Shown here piece by piece: positions 1-7,173 of a stretch of DNA of 28,664 nucleotides. The first letter of the stretch is position 1, and the number at the start of each line of letters is the position of its first letter. The DNA is taken from contig JAQXFT010000183.1 in assembly GCA_029005335.1 (NCBI GenBank), forward strand, positions 1 through 28,664, written 5' to 3'. The position numbers were made by a program, and so were the translations under genes. The notes beneath the pieces were generated by a model. It was not told the DNA's origin and ran no database searches. It saw only the letters and a list, made by a program, of their open reading frames with translations. Origin of the DNA: Oscillospiraceae bacterium. Its GTDB lineage: Bacteria; Bacillota; Clostridia; Oscillospirales; Ruminococcaceae.

Positions 1-477
1 GTGAATGTTAAGGATTATGTGCATATCGTTTGCAACAGCGTAATCAACGACTTCCTGAACACGGTCGAGCCATTCCTTATCGATGTTGTTGTTTTCATCG
101 ATATGGTTATGCCACGATACAGGGATACGGATAGTCTGGAATCCTGATGCCTTTATGCTGTCAATCATTTCCTTGGTAGTTTTTACGCCGCACCATGAGC
201 TTTCGATATCGAGCTTATTTGAATTATAGCCGTTATTATCAATAGCGTCAAGAGTATTACCGAGATTCCAGCCGAGTTCCATATCAGCAGCGAATCTGAA
301 GCTGTCGAGGTCAGGAACGTCTCTTGATGGGATATTAAGTTCAGGAATAGTGTATTCCCCTTCAGCGTAAGCCGTAGTTGAAGCTGTATTTGTGTATATT
401 ACTGAAGCGAGAAACGGTACAGACGATACAGTCATTGCAGCGGCAGTCAGAAGACTGAAGATTCTTTTTTTAATCAT
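1..477 (-). CDS. GH5 endoglucanase (cellulase), N-terminal part, cut by window edge
   Basis: The 159 codons visible run off the left edge. The N-terminus (MIKKRIFSLLTAAAMTVSS) is a signal peptide: a basic start, a hydrophobic core, then small residues ending near TTAYAEG at about residue 38. The mature part has hallmarks of GH5, particularly subfamily-4-like enzymes: MELGWNLGNTLDA, then ESSWCGVKTTKEMIDSIK, then the strand FQTIRIPVSWHNH, and near the edge DMHIILNIH. The catalytic acid and nucleophile glutamates lie beyond the window. Expected role: secreted beta-1,4-glucan hydrolysis by a retaining mechanism. ATG 475-477 is chosen because it begins a proper signal peptide, although the Shine-Dalgarno sequence is 35 nt upstream with a hairpin in between (see 487-520). 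Whether a dockerin or CBM follows cannot be seen. Confidence 0.9.
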   Translation of the reverse strand, partial: MIKKRIFSLLTAAAMTVSSVPFLASVIYTNTASTTAYAEGEYTIPELNIPSRDVPDLDSFRFAADMELGWNLGNTLDAIDNNGYNSNKLDIESSWCGVKTTKEMIDSIKASGFQTIRIPVSWHNHIDENNNIDKEWLDRVQEVVDYAVANDMHIILNIH

Positions 478-486
478 AGCTTTGAT

Positions 487-520
487 AATTATCTTTATAA
501 TAAAAGATAATTTCCCTCCT
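487..520 (-). promoter_or_regulatory. Shine-Dalgarno plus 10-bp hairpin in the GH5 leader
   Basis: On the minus strand AGGAGGGA (513-520) is followed at once by a perfect inverted repeat, AATTATCTTT/AAAGATAATT (503-512 and 487-496) with a 6-nt loop (497-502). Nine nucleotides (478-486) then lead to the ATG. Linear spacing from SD to ATG is 35 nt, which is too long for initiation. If the hairpin folds, the effective spacing is about 9 nt, which is optimal. The inverted repeat is seen directly; its role as a spacer is inferred. An in-frame ATT codon closer to the SD is the alternative start. Confidence 0.6.
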
Positions 521-540
521 TGTCATATATATATAATTCA

Positions 541-569
541 ATAGTAGCATTTTATGGATATAAAGTCAA
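541..569 (-). promoter_or_regulatory. SigA-type promoter of the GH5 gene
   Basis: Minus strand: -35 TTGACT (564-569), 17-nt spacer, -10 TACTAT (541-546). Transcription would begin near 534, giving a leader of about 57 nt that contains the SD-hairpin. Confidence 0.6.
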
Positions 570-772
570 TAATAAAATTGAAGGGAAGAAAAATTTTACG
601 TTTTAAACAACAGATTATATTATCGGTTATGCATAATGACGTTCCGGAAAACTTTATAAATATTTTAAATATTGTTTTTGCGTGAATATAATAAATCAAA
701 AAAATATTTTTCAGAAGTGAAGCAATATGGTTTTTATCTTCTTAATAATTAAAGTGAGAAATGAAAATTTTC
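570..772. other. Intergenic AT-rich stretch between divergent genes, no feature recognised
   Basis: The gap between the divergent GH5 and membrane-protein genes is 355 bp (478-832). Its ends hold the two promoters listed separately. The middle is AT-rich, without an open frame of useful length, an RNA gene or a clear repeat. Confidence 0.5.
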
Positions 773-801
773 TTGCAATAACAGGAATTATGTTGTATAA
801 T
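773..801 (+). promoter_or_regulatory. SigA-type promoter of the membrane-protein gene
   Basis: -35 TTGCAA (773-778), 17-nt spacer, -10 TATAAT (796-801). SD GGAGGT (823-828) precedes ATG 833 by 4 nt. The same TTGCAA-N17-TATAAT layout recurs at 10273, 15444 and, on the other strand, 25295. Confidence 0.75.
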
Positions 802-832
802 ATACATTGATATTTTATTTTTGGAGGTCTAT

Positions 833-3163
833 ATGTTTTTAAGGATTATTTTTGCAGTTGCAGTTATTTTATCTGTTTCAGCATCTGTTTTGTTTTTTCT
901 TGGAATCAGGGGAAAATGCAGACGGGTTATGATGAATATGTCTGTTTGCTTTACAATTTTTATGACATTCATAGCGATAACGGATATTTCCGGAATTATT
1001 TATTTTGGTTCATATCAGAGTGCATTTGCATTTATGGGATTTGTGAATGCCGGAGAGCTTATTTTATATGAGATTCACAGGAAGTATCCTTTAAAGTTTC
1101 TTGAATTTTCATCAAAAATTCTGATTATTGCATCTGTTCTGGAGCTTACTCTTTTTAACATTCCGTCATATCATCTGTGGGGCGGAGGATATGAGCAAAA
1201 GGAGCTTGATTTGGACAGTGCAATTATAGAATGCGGAATAAGGCTTGATGACGGAGGTATAATTGTCGGAGACGGTGCGGAAATGGTTGTTACCTTTGAG
1301 GGAATTGATATGCCGGTCGGAACAGTCGAGGCAGATATATTATTCAATAAAGAATCAACAAAGGAAGCCAGATTTATTCTTGATATAAAGGACAGCACAC
1401 AGACACAGAATTACCGTTATAATATTGCCGAAAGCAGAATAGTTGAAAAGCGTGAGAAATCGGATACGATAATGTGTGATTTTTCGGGAAATGTCATTGA
1501 TATGAGAGTAAAGCTTACTCCGGAAAACAGCGGTGAAATTATTCTTCAGAGAGTATATGTGAATACTGATGTGGCTTTTAATATATCGTTGGTGAGATTC
1601 TTTTTCATAACGCTTGTATCAGTTTTCATATATGCTGTTATGTACGAAAATTTTATGCAGAAAAGCTTTTCAAGGAATATGAGATTCTGCCGTATAGCAT
1701 CAGCAGTAGTAACAATAGTATGCTGTATTTCAGCATTTGCGATATTGGATTATAAGCTTGGTGATAAGAAGTGGAAAGATACATTCAAACAGAGAGACGG
1801 AAACCAGCTCACTCAGGAGCTTGTTGATGCATTTGAAAATGGCCAGATACATCTTGATGCAGAGCCTTCTGAAGAACTTAATGCACTTGAAAATCCCTAT
1901 GACCGCAATGCCCGTGAATCGAGCGGAGCATATGCATTATGGGATCATGTCTATTACAATAACCACTACTATTCATATTATGGAATAGCACCTGTTATAT
2001 TATTCTTTTTGCCTTATCATAAAATAACGGGTTATTATTGTCCGGATTCCCTTGCAGTGCTTGTATTTGCAGTAATCGGAATTGCAGGGCTTACGGGCTT
2101 GTTCCGGAGCTTTATAAAAAAATGGTTTCCGGATACAGAGACGGGAATATATTTATTATGTCTGATTATGATTCAGATTTTAAGCGGGGTATGGTTTAGT
2201 ATCGGACGAGTATGGTTTTATGAAACCGCCATGACAGCCGGATTTGCATTTCTCAGCTGGGGAGTATATTTTCTGTTTGAATCGAACGTCATGGGGACAG
2301 GGAAGATATCATTTTTTAAAGTATTTATGTCATCACTTTTTTCAGCTTTATCAGTTCTTTGCAGACCTACTCTTGCACTTTACTGCATATGTATCGCCGT
2401 GTTTATGCTTATGGCAGTTCCGAAGTCGGGAAAAGATATGAAAAGACGGGTAATCTATCTTGTAAATGCATTTGTGCCGATGATTTGTCTCGGACTCGTT
2501 CAGATGATATATAACTATGCGAGATTTGGTTCGCCTTTTGATTTTGGAATACAGTATTCACTTACTATAAATGATTTCACAAAATCGCAGTATCACACTA
2601 ATCTTGTACTTATAGCCTTATTTAATTATCTGTTTAATATTCCTGTATTTTCAGCTTCCTATCCTTTTATAAGCACAGAATTTCAGAAGCTTGGTATAAA
2701 CGGATTTTTCTATGACGATTATCTTTCGACAGCAAATACATCAGGATTATTTTTTCTTGCACTTCCGGTTTTTGCGTATATATTTTCCGGAAAAGCAGTT
2801 AAAAAGCTTCCGGACAGAAAGTCAGGAATAAATTCGCTTGTTTATATTGGATTTCCATGTGTTATAATACCTGTTCTGATAATTTCATCAGTATGGGAAA
2901 GCGGTTATGCCGTAAGATATATGCTTGATTTTTCATGGGAAATGATTATAGGAGCATTGGCAATTATATTTTTCCTTATGAGAAAGACTGAGAATGACAC
3001 TATAAAGAAGCTGATAAAAATATTCTTATGCTTTTCAATGGTATGGGCATTTATTGTCAGCGGATTGCAGTCATTTAATCAGGCGTTCAGATATTCGGAA
3101 TATCATTATGAATATCCTGAAATCGCATACAGTATTGAACAGATTTTTGCATTCTGGAGATAG
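833..3163 (+). CDS. Large polytopic membrane protein, GT-C glycosyltransferase-like
   Basis: A 776-aa integral membrane protein. Four hydrophobic helices occupy about residues 1-120. A hydrophilic, beta-rich segment follows (about 125-250), then eight or more further helices to the C-terminus. Between helices is a conspicuous aromatic loop (WDHVYYNNHYYSYYGIAP) preceded by an acidic stretch. Long loops next to the first helices of each bundle and aromatic/acidic extracytoplasmic loops are typical of GT-C lipid-linked sugar transferases (PMT/ArnT-like), but no diagnostic catalytic motif is certain, so the function is only suggested. The frame opens earlier at TTG 821, but that codon overlaps the SD; ATG 833 is the credible start. 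The gene stands alone: strong promoter upstream and a bidirectional hairpin downstream that separates it from the converging phage cassette. Confidence 0.7.
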   Translation: MFLRIIFAVAVILSVSASVLFFLGIRGKCRRVMMNMSVCFTIFMTFIAITDISGIIYFGSYQSAFAFMGFVNAGELILYEIHRKYPLKFLEFSSKILIIASVLELTLFNIPSYHLWGGGYEQKELDLDSAIIECGIRLDDGGIIVGDGAEMVVTFEGIDMPVGTVEADILFNKESTKEARFILDIKDSTQTQNYRYNIAESRIVEKREKSDTIMCDFSGNVIDMRVKLTPENSGEIILQRVYVNTDVAFNISLVRFFFITLVSVFIYAVMYENFMQKSFSRNMRFCRIASAVVTIVCCISAFAILDYKLGDKKWKDTFKQRDGNQLTQELVDAFENGQIHLDAEPSEELNALENPYDRNARESSGAYALWDHVYYNNHYYSYYGIAPVILFFLPYHKITGYYCPDSLAVLVFAVIGIAGLTGLFRSFIKKWFPDTETGIYLLCLIMIQILSGVWFSIGRVWFYETAMTAGFAFLSWGVYFLFESNVMGTGKISFFKVFMSSLFSALSVLCRPTLALYCICIAVFMLMAVPKSGKDMKRRVIYLVNAFVPMICLGLVQMIYNYARFGSPFDFGIQYSLTINDFTKSQYHTNLVLIALFNYLFNIPVFSASYPFISTEFQKLGINGFFYDDYLSTANTSGLFFLALPVFAYIFSGKAVKKLPDRKSGINSLVYIGFPCVIIPVLIISSVWESGYAVRYMLDFSWEMIIGALAIIFFLMRKTENDTIKKLIKIFLCFSMVWAFIVSGLQSFNQAFRYSEYHYEYPEIAYSIEQIFAFWR

Positions 3164-3169
3164 AATATG

Positions 3170-3196
3170 AGGGCGGGCAAGTTTATTGCCCGCCCT
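3170..3196. terminator. Hairpin between convergent genes
   Basis: An 11-bp GC-rich stem (AGGGCGGGCAA, 3170-3180; complement 3186-3196) with a 5-nt loop lies between the stops of the membrane protein (+) and the hub-like gene (-). Neither side has a real U-tract, so it may act as a 3' end stabiliser or a weak bidirectional terminator. Confidence 0.6.
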
Positions 3197-3201
3197 TGAT
3201 G

Positions 3202-4122
3202 TTATGAAAAGTCATCAGAATAAATGCCGGTTCTTGTGAATATACCTTTAGGAGAGCCTTTTATATTCACAAGACCGATTTTTTTTGTGTCTATGGATTT
3301 AAAGGATATGGTATCAGTCAAATCCTCGCCGTTGTAGCCTGAATATTCGATATAATAGCAGAGCTTAGCCTTATTGGCAATTTTGTTTCTGAATATAAGA
3401 GCCTGCTGAGGGTCATAAAGAAATTCCCTGTCGAAATCGATATATTTATGGCGGATAATTTTATTTGCAGTGACTGAGGAATCTTCAAGGGTATATGTGC
3501 CGTAATTTCCCTCAATATCGGGCATATCGAAATTGCTTATGAGGTTTGAGAAATCGTTAAGTATTCCGAATGAAGTAATATCTGAATCACTGAAAGAAAA
3601 GTGAGAGGGCTGAGATTTCGGAGTAATTCTGACGCAGTTTGCTGATTCGATAAAAGGGTATGAATTGCAGAGCTTATAAGCAAGAGTTACGACACCGTCC
3701 CACATAGTGGAACGGTTCTGTACGAAGATATAGTTTTCAGTATTTGAGTTATCTTCGTGAGTTATATAATTCAGCGGATAGTAGTTATCAAGAAGGCTGT
3801 TGAGAGAAATATTGTTTTTTATACCAGGTTCAATCTGATTCTGCAAAAGAAGTGAGGTAAAGCCTCTGGAGACGATTTTTCCGGATTTTACACCATTTTT
3901 TTCGGAGATTTCAAAGGAATCTATAAGTCCGTGGTGAACAGTCTGATTATTGATTGTGAGAATGATTTCGCATACTGAGAGGTAATCGGAATTATTTGCG
4001 ATAAAGCCTGCGGTAAGCATTGTATAAGGCGTATAGAGATTTTTTTTGAAGCTGAATGAAAGTATTTCAGGTTCTTCCATAGAGGAGGAATCAGTTTTTT
4101 TAATTTGAAGCTTAATCTGCAT
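3202..4122 (-). CDS. Baseplate-hub-like phage protein (gpD/late-control-like)
   Basis: A 306-aa protein, last gene of the phage cassette. Around residues 80-115 it has GLIDSFEISEKNGVKSGKI then SRGFTSLLLQNQ, the pattern of tail hub proteins (gpD/gp27-like beta-barrel start). Later come RSTMWDGVVTLAYKLCNSYP, a vRITP-like strand, and SGYNGEDLTD near the C-terminus, all reminiscent of myophage hub proteins of Firmicutes. The frame extends 16 codons upstream, but ATG 4120-4122 has a good SD (GGAGGT, 8 nt away) and overlaps the previous gene by 11 nt, so it is preferred. In a phage the hub joins the tail tube to the puncturing device. Here no tube, sheath or tape-measure gene accompanies it. Family assignment is from pattern memory and moderate. 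Confidence 0.6.
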   Translation of the reverse strand: MQIKLQIKKTDSSSMEEPEILSFSFKKNLYTPYTMLTAGFIANNSDYLSVCEIILTINNQTVHHGLIDSFEISEKNGVKSGKIVSRGFTSLLLQNQIEPGIKNNISLNSLLDNYYPLNYITHEDNSNTENYIFVQNRSTMWDGVVTLAYKLCNSYPFIESANCVRITPKSQPSHFSFSDSDITSFGILNDFSNLISNFDMPDIEGNYGTYTLEDSSVTANKIIRHKYIDFDREFLYDPQQALIFRNKIANKAKLCYYIEYSGYNGEDLTDTISFKSIDTKKIGLVNIKGSPKGIFTRTGIYSDDFS

Positions 4123-4507
4123 TCTGAACGACCTCCGAAAGCTCAGGAACGGAGAAAACAAACCTTGCATCAGTAATGCCGGAATCGTTGTTTTCAGCGG
4201 AATAGGATTTCAGGATACACTGGTTGAAGGAGATATTTTTATACTGAAAGCTTATATTGGTTTTGTTTCTGAGGATATTTTCGGCATAGAGGATAAAGCT
4301 TTTAAAATCAGAATCGCAGGCGAGCCTGCCGTTAAGAGTGACGGAAGTATTTTTAACACTGCTGTTTGTAATGGAAGTACAGCCTGATATATTGGACTGT
4401 TCATTTATGATAGAATTTCCGGTTATTTTTATATTTTCGGCAAAAAGGATAAAATCACCTATACTGACCTGAACCGGAGCAGAATTAATACATTCAAAGC
4501 CATTCAT
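4112..4507 (-). CDS. Small phage structural protein, unknown role
   Basis: A 131-aa protein between the tail-completion-like and hub-like genes. The start ATG overlaps the upstream stop (ATGA, 4504-4507) and has SD AAGGAG 10 nt upstream; its end overlaps the hub-like gene by 11 nt. It is predicted mostly beta, with a block (SITNSSVKNTSVTLNGRL, then FILYAENILRNKTNISFQYKN) suggesting a small tail/baseplate adaptor placed before the hub in Firmicute myophage-like operons. No catalytic motif or membrane segment is visible. Its function is not recognised beyond its position. Confidence 0.55.
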   Translation of the reverse strand: MNGFECINSAPVQVSIGDFILFAENIKITGNSIINEQSNISGCTSITNSSVKNTSVTLNGRLACDSDFKSFILYAENILRNKTNISFQYKNISFNQCILKSYSAENNDSGITDARFVFSVPELSEVVQNAD

Positions 4508-4914
4508 GAGGACGGATTCTCCTTTCTGAAAATGCCTGAAATGCGGAAATCACATTTCAGGACAAGCTTTTTAAGATTGGTATCGGGCTTGAGAGTAATT
4601 TTTTTTACATCATATATATGGTAATCCGAGTTATTCAGCCTTGGGATTATATAGCCTGTGAAAAAGGCGAAAAGCTTTTCAGCGGAAGAGTCAGCAGGAG
4701 CATTGACACTTATTTCAGCAACAGCAGAAAACGGTATAAAAATAGTATTAAGGGCATATACAGGATTTCGGGTTTCAAATTCGGGCAATCCGATATAGGT
4801 TGAAATTTCATTTCTCTTGCTGTAGTAGGGAATTGAATCGAAAGCAGAATATACAGCTTTATAGTCACTGCTTATGAGTAAATCCCTGATATTATTTATA
4901 ATAGTATTAATCAT
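4504..4914 (-). CDS. Tail-completion/tail-terminator-like phage protein
   Basis: A 136-aa protein. ATG 4912-4914 has SD GGAGGA and overlaps the preceding gene by 8 nt. Size, alpha/beta character (an N-terminal helix MINTIINNIRDLLIS, then strands, a helix SSAEKLFAFFTGYIIPRL and a C-terminal strand KLVLKCDFRISGIFR) and its place directly after the head-tail connector fit tail terminator/completion proteins that cap the head-proximal tail end. The role is inferred from order and size; sequence signatures of this group are poor. Confidence 0.55.
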   Translation of the reverse strand: MINTIINNIRDLLISSDYKAVYSAFDSIPYYSKRNEISTYIGLPEFETRNPVYALNTIFIPFSAVAEISVNAPADSSAEKLFAFFTGYIIPRLNNSDYHIYDVKKITLKPDTNLKKLVLKCDFRISGIFRKENPSS

Positions 4915-5269
4915 AAGAATCCTCCGTGCTTATAAATACAGTATTCTGACCGATAAGGTCGGAACACAGATTCATATAGTCATTCATAATACGTTCAGCG
5001 TATTTCAAAGCACCGGAATTTTTTTCAGGCATAAGCATTTTGCCGTTATAAGCGGAAATACTTTCCATACGTGAGGCAAGAAGCTGTACATATCTGTAGT
5101 TGGCTATGGAAGCAGCAAGCATATCAAGGCGGGAATCATTCTGGTCAGCATTTTCGAGCAGCATATTATTTACCTGAGTAATTGAAATGCTTATAAGAGG
5201 AAGATATTTGTCATAATCATTCTGACCGGTAAAGAGAGTAAAAAGCGGTTTGATTCTTTCGATATTCAT
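4907..5269 (-). CDS. Head-tail connector-like phage protein
   Basis: About 120 aa and mainly helical, with the composition of gp6-like DNA-packaging/connector proteins: short N-terminus, helix RIKPLFTLFTGQ, then ISISITQVNNMLLENADQND with RLDMLAASIANYRYVQLLASR. These proteins form a ring under the portal. Three nearby start codons exist (GTG 5278, ATG 5275, ATG 5269). ATG 5269 is chosen because AGGTGA lies 5 nt upstream, whereas the others overlap or crowd that SD. It follows the protease gene directly. Confidence 0.55.
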   Translation of the reverse strand: MNIERIKPLFTLFTGQNDYDKYLPLISISITQVNNMLLENADQNDSRLDMLAASIANYRYVQLLASRMESISAYNGKMLMPEKNSGALKYAERIMNDYMNLCSDLIGQNTVFISTEDSYD

Positions 5270-5278
5270 ATACATCAC

Positions 5279-6112
5279 CTATTTTGTAGAAAATTCCGTA
5301 TATTCTGATGAAGAATGATTTTTAAAAAGCTGGGAGGAAAAACTTTCAGAGCCATAATCATCAAGGGATTTTTTAAGCTCGAGGAGCTGATTTATATTCA
5401 TATCAGATGAGGCGAGACGCATAGCTCTGACACAAGGTTCACCGCCTTTTATGAATGAGAGGCGGATAATATCCTTATGGAGTTCCTTCTGCATATCTGA
5501 TATAAAAGAATTGGTAATACAGTCCTTGATACTGATGTCATCAGCATTGAAGTGCTTTGTAACGCCAGCATTTTTCTGAGCCGGAACAGCAACGAAGCTC
5601 CATTCATAGGCATCAGTTATATCTGAAAGAACTGTATGGCAAATCTGAGAGCCATATTTTTTACCTTTTGTATGAACGCATGAGGAAGTATTTTTATTGC
5701 AGTTGCAGACAGAGCATTTTCTTGATGAAGCCGAACATGAAATGCTTACTTCCTTTTTGATACCGCCTTCAATTTCAGAGATTAAATCCCTGTTTGAATC
5801 AGTGCGAACCATATAAACAGAAGCTTTAAGATATTTATATTCTCTGCCGTCGGAAGTTTTTTTGCAGGGGTCGGAAATTACCTCTGTATCGAATATTCTT
5901 GCATTCTGCAAGGAGGATTTCGGATTGTGGTCAGAAATACCTGTTTTTCCGATAAAAAGCGATTTCAGCTGTTCAAGGGCATCATCTGAAAAGCGTTCAG
6001 AATCACGGTCAATATCGTTGTCGCAGAGAATAACATTAAACACAAACACCTGATTTTCATTAAGTTCAGTCTGAGAATACCTGTTTATTTTGTCAAGAAT
6101 GGATTTATCCAT
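5279..6112 (-). CDS. Prohead protease with cysteine-rich zinc-binding insert
   Basis: A 277-aa HK97-type (S78-like) prohead protease. The early strand FVFNVILCDNDIDRDSERF is followed by His62 in GISDHNP and Ser123/Ser125 in GGIKKEVSISCSAS, which match the His/Ser catalytic pair of the family by spacing. The strand DAYEWSFVAVPAQKNAGVTK closes the protease domain at about residue 186. Inserted between is a Cys/His cluster (CSVCNCNK, then CVH, then CH; residues 133-159) likely to bind zinc. The C-terminal 90 residues are helical and could act as a scaffold-like tail. SD GGAGGT sits 10 nt before ATG 6110-6112. Unusually it follows rather than precedes the capsid gene. Confidence 0.75.
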   Translation of the reverse strand: MDKSILDKINRYSQTELNENQVFVFNVILCDNDIDRDSERFSDDALEQLKSLFIGKTGISDHNPKSSLQNARIFDTEVISDPCKKTSDGREYKYLKASVYMVRTDSNRDLISEIEGGIKKEVSISCSASSRKCSVCNCNKNTSSCVHTKGKKYGSQICHTVLSDITDAYEWSFVAVPAQKNAGVTKHFNADDISIKDCITNSFISDMQKELHKDIIRLSFIKGGEPCVRAMRLASSDMNINQLLELKKSLDDYGSESFSSQLFKNHSSSEYTEFSTK

Positions 6113-6144
6113 AAAAACAAGACCTCCTGATTTAAATATTTCCC

Positions 6145-6172
6145 GCAGAACGGGTAAAAAAGCCCGTTCTGC
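6145..6172 (-). promoter_or_regulatory. Intercistronic hairpin between capsid and protease genes
   Basis: A 10-bp stem (GCAGAACGGG 6145-6154 with CCCGTTCTGC 6163-6172) and an 8-nt loop lie in the 75-bp gap between the capsid stop and the protease start. The minus-strand transcript has no U-run after the stem, so it is more likely an mRNA-stabilising or processing element than a terminator. It could keep capsid protein in excess over protease. Confidence 0.55.
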
Positions 6173-6187
6173 AGGATTACAGAAATT

Positions 6188-7147
6188 TTATGAGCCTATT
6201 TTAAGAGTCTTTACAGCGTCATCAGTGATACGTCTGAAACCGCAGTTAATAGAAACAGCAATGCGGTCAAGCTGATTACTGATAAGCTTGTCAGTTTCGA
6301 GAACTATATCGGAGCTTGTGACAATTTCGAGAGCAAAATCCTTGTCAAGACCGATTACAGTATTATCATCAACTTCGGAAGTGCATATAATTTCAGCACC
6401 AAAAGGAAGCTTTACCTTGCCTTGTTCATCAGCGGAAGCATTTTCCATCTGAGCAAGAGCAAGTACAACAGCAGTATTTGCAGGTGAAAGCATAACACAG
6501 TTCATATTGAAGTCATCAAAAGAGCCATAAAGTGAAGTGAGAGCTGAATAATCGAGAGCCGAAACAGTAGAAGGAGTAATATTTGCTTTAAGAGCGGTAA
6601 CAGCAGAACCGAGAACGGAATTAGCAAGCTTTATACCGACACTACGGAGCATAACTCCGAAAACATCAAGCTTCTGCTGTCTGAGAGCCTCATATGAAGC
6701 GGTAATCATTCTGCCGTATTTGTTAAGTGAGAGTGAAGCAGCCGGTTCTGTGACTGAAGCAACAGGGAGAGCGTTTCCCTGAGAAGTAGTTGAATAACTT
6801 GCAGTATCGCTTATAACACAGCCGGAATAGATATTTGATTCGCACTTTGTAGATACGGCAACAATATTGTTGAGGACAGAATCATCGAAGCCTTTTTTGA
6901 TACATCTTCTTACAAATTCGGGAAAGAGAACAGCACTTTCGGTAGTAGTGAAGAATTTTTCTACCATATCGCAGTCAGAACCGCTGACCCTGATATTGAA
7001 TCTCTTGAGCTGTCTTTCAAAGGCGTCAAGATTTGCAAGGGGAGTGCCTGAATAGTTTTCTGAGGGGTCGAGAGCTTCGAGAGCCTGAGAAAAACTCTTG
7101 CCGGAAAGATTGTAAAGACCTTTTTCAAGTTTAACATTGTTGTACAT
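6188..7147 (-). CDS. HK97-fold phage major capsid protein
   Basis: A 319-aa protein. ATG 7145-7147 is chosen (SD GGAGGT 7 nt upstream) over an earlier TTG that overlaps the SD. N-arm residues 1-100 are mostly helical. An E-loop-like strand pair lies near SCVISDTASYSTTSQ and the spine helix is LSLNKYGRMITASYEALRQQ. The A-domain includes DYSALTSLYGSFDDF and the segment MLSPANTAVVLALAQM, and the C-terminus is a P-domain-like strand with ISNQLDRIAVSINCGFRR. This is the usual order of phage capsid proteins made with a portal and HK97-type protease. It has no export signal and could assemble cytoplasmic shells with the portal at 7174-8313. No cargo-loading features are visible. Confidence 0.7.
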   Translation of the reverse strand: MYNNVKLEKGLYNLSGKSFSQALEALDPSENYSGTPLANLDAFERQLKRFNIRVSGSDCDMVEKFFTTTESAVLFPEFVRRCIKKGFDDSVLNNIVAVSTKCESNIYSGCVISDTASYSTTSQGNALPVASVTEPAASLSLNKYGRMITASYEALRQQKLDVFGVMLRSVGIKLANSVLGSAVTALKANITPSTVSALDYSALTSLYGSFDDFNMNCVMLSPANTAVVLALAQMENASADEQGKVKLPFGAEIICTSEVDDNTVIGLDKDFALEIVTSSDIVLETDKLISNQLDRIAVSINCGFRRITDDAVKTLKIGS

Positions 7148-7173
7148 AAAGAATACCTCCAAAAAATAATAAT

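Noticed and set aside
6188..7147. Encapsulin nanocompartment shell
   Set aside because: The HK97-fold protein is accompanied by portal, terminase and prohead protease, and no cargo protein with a targeting tail is adjacent, so a phage capsid is the better reading.
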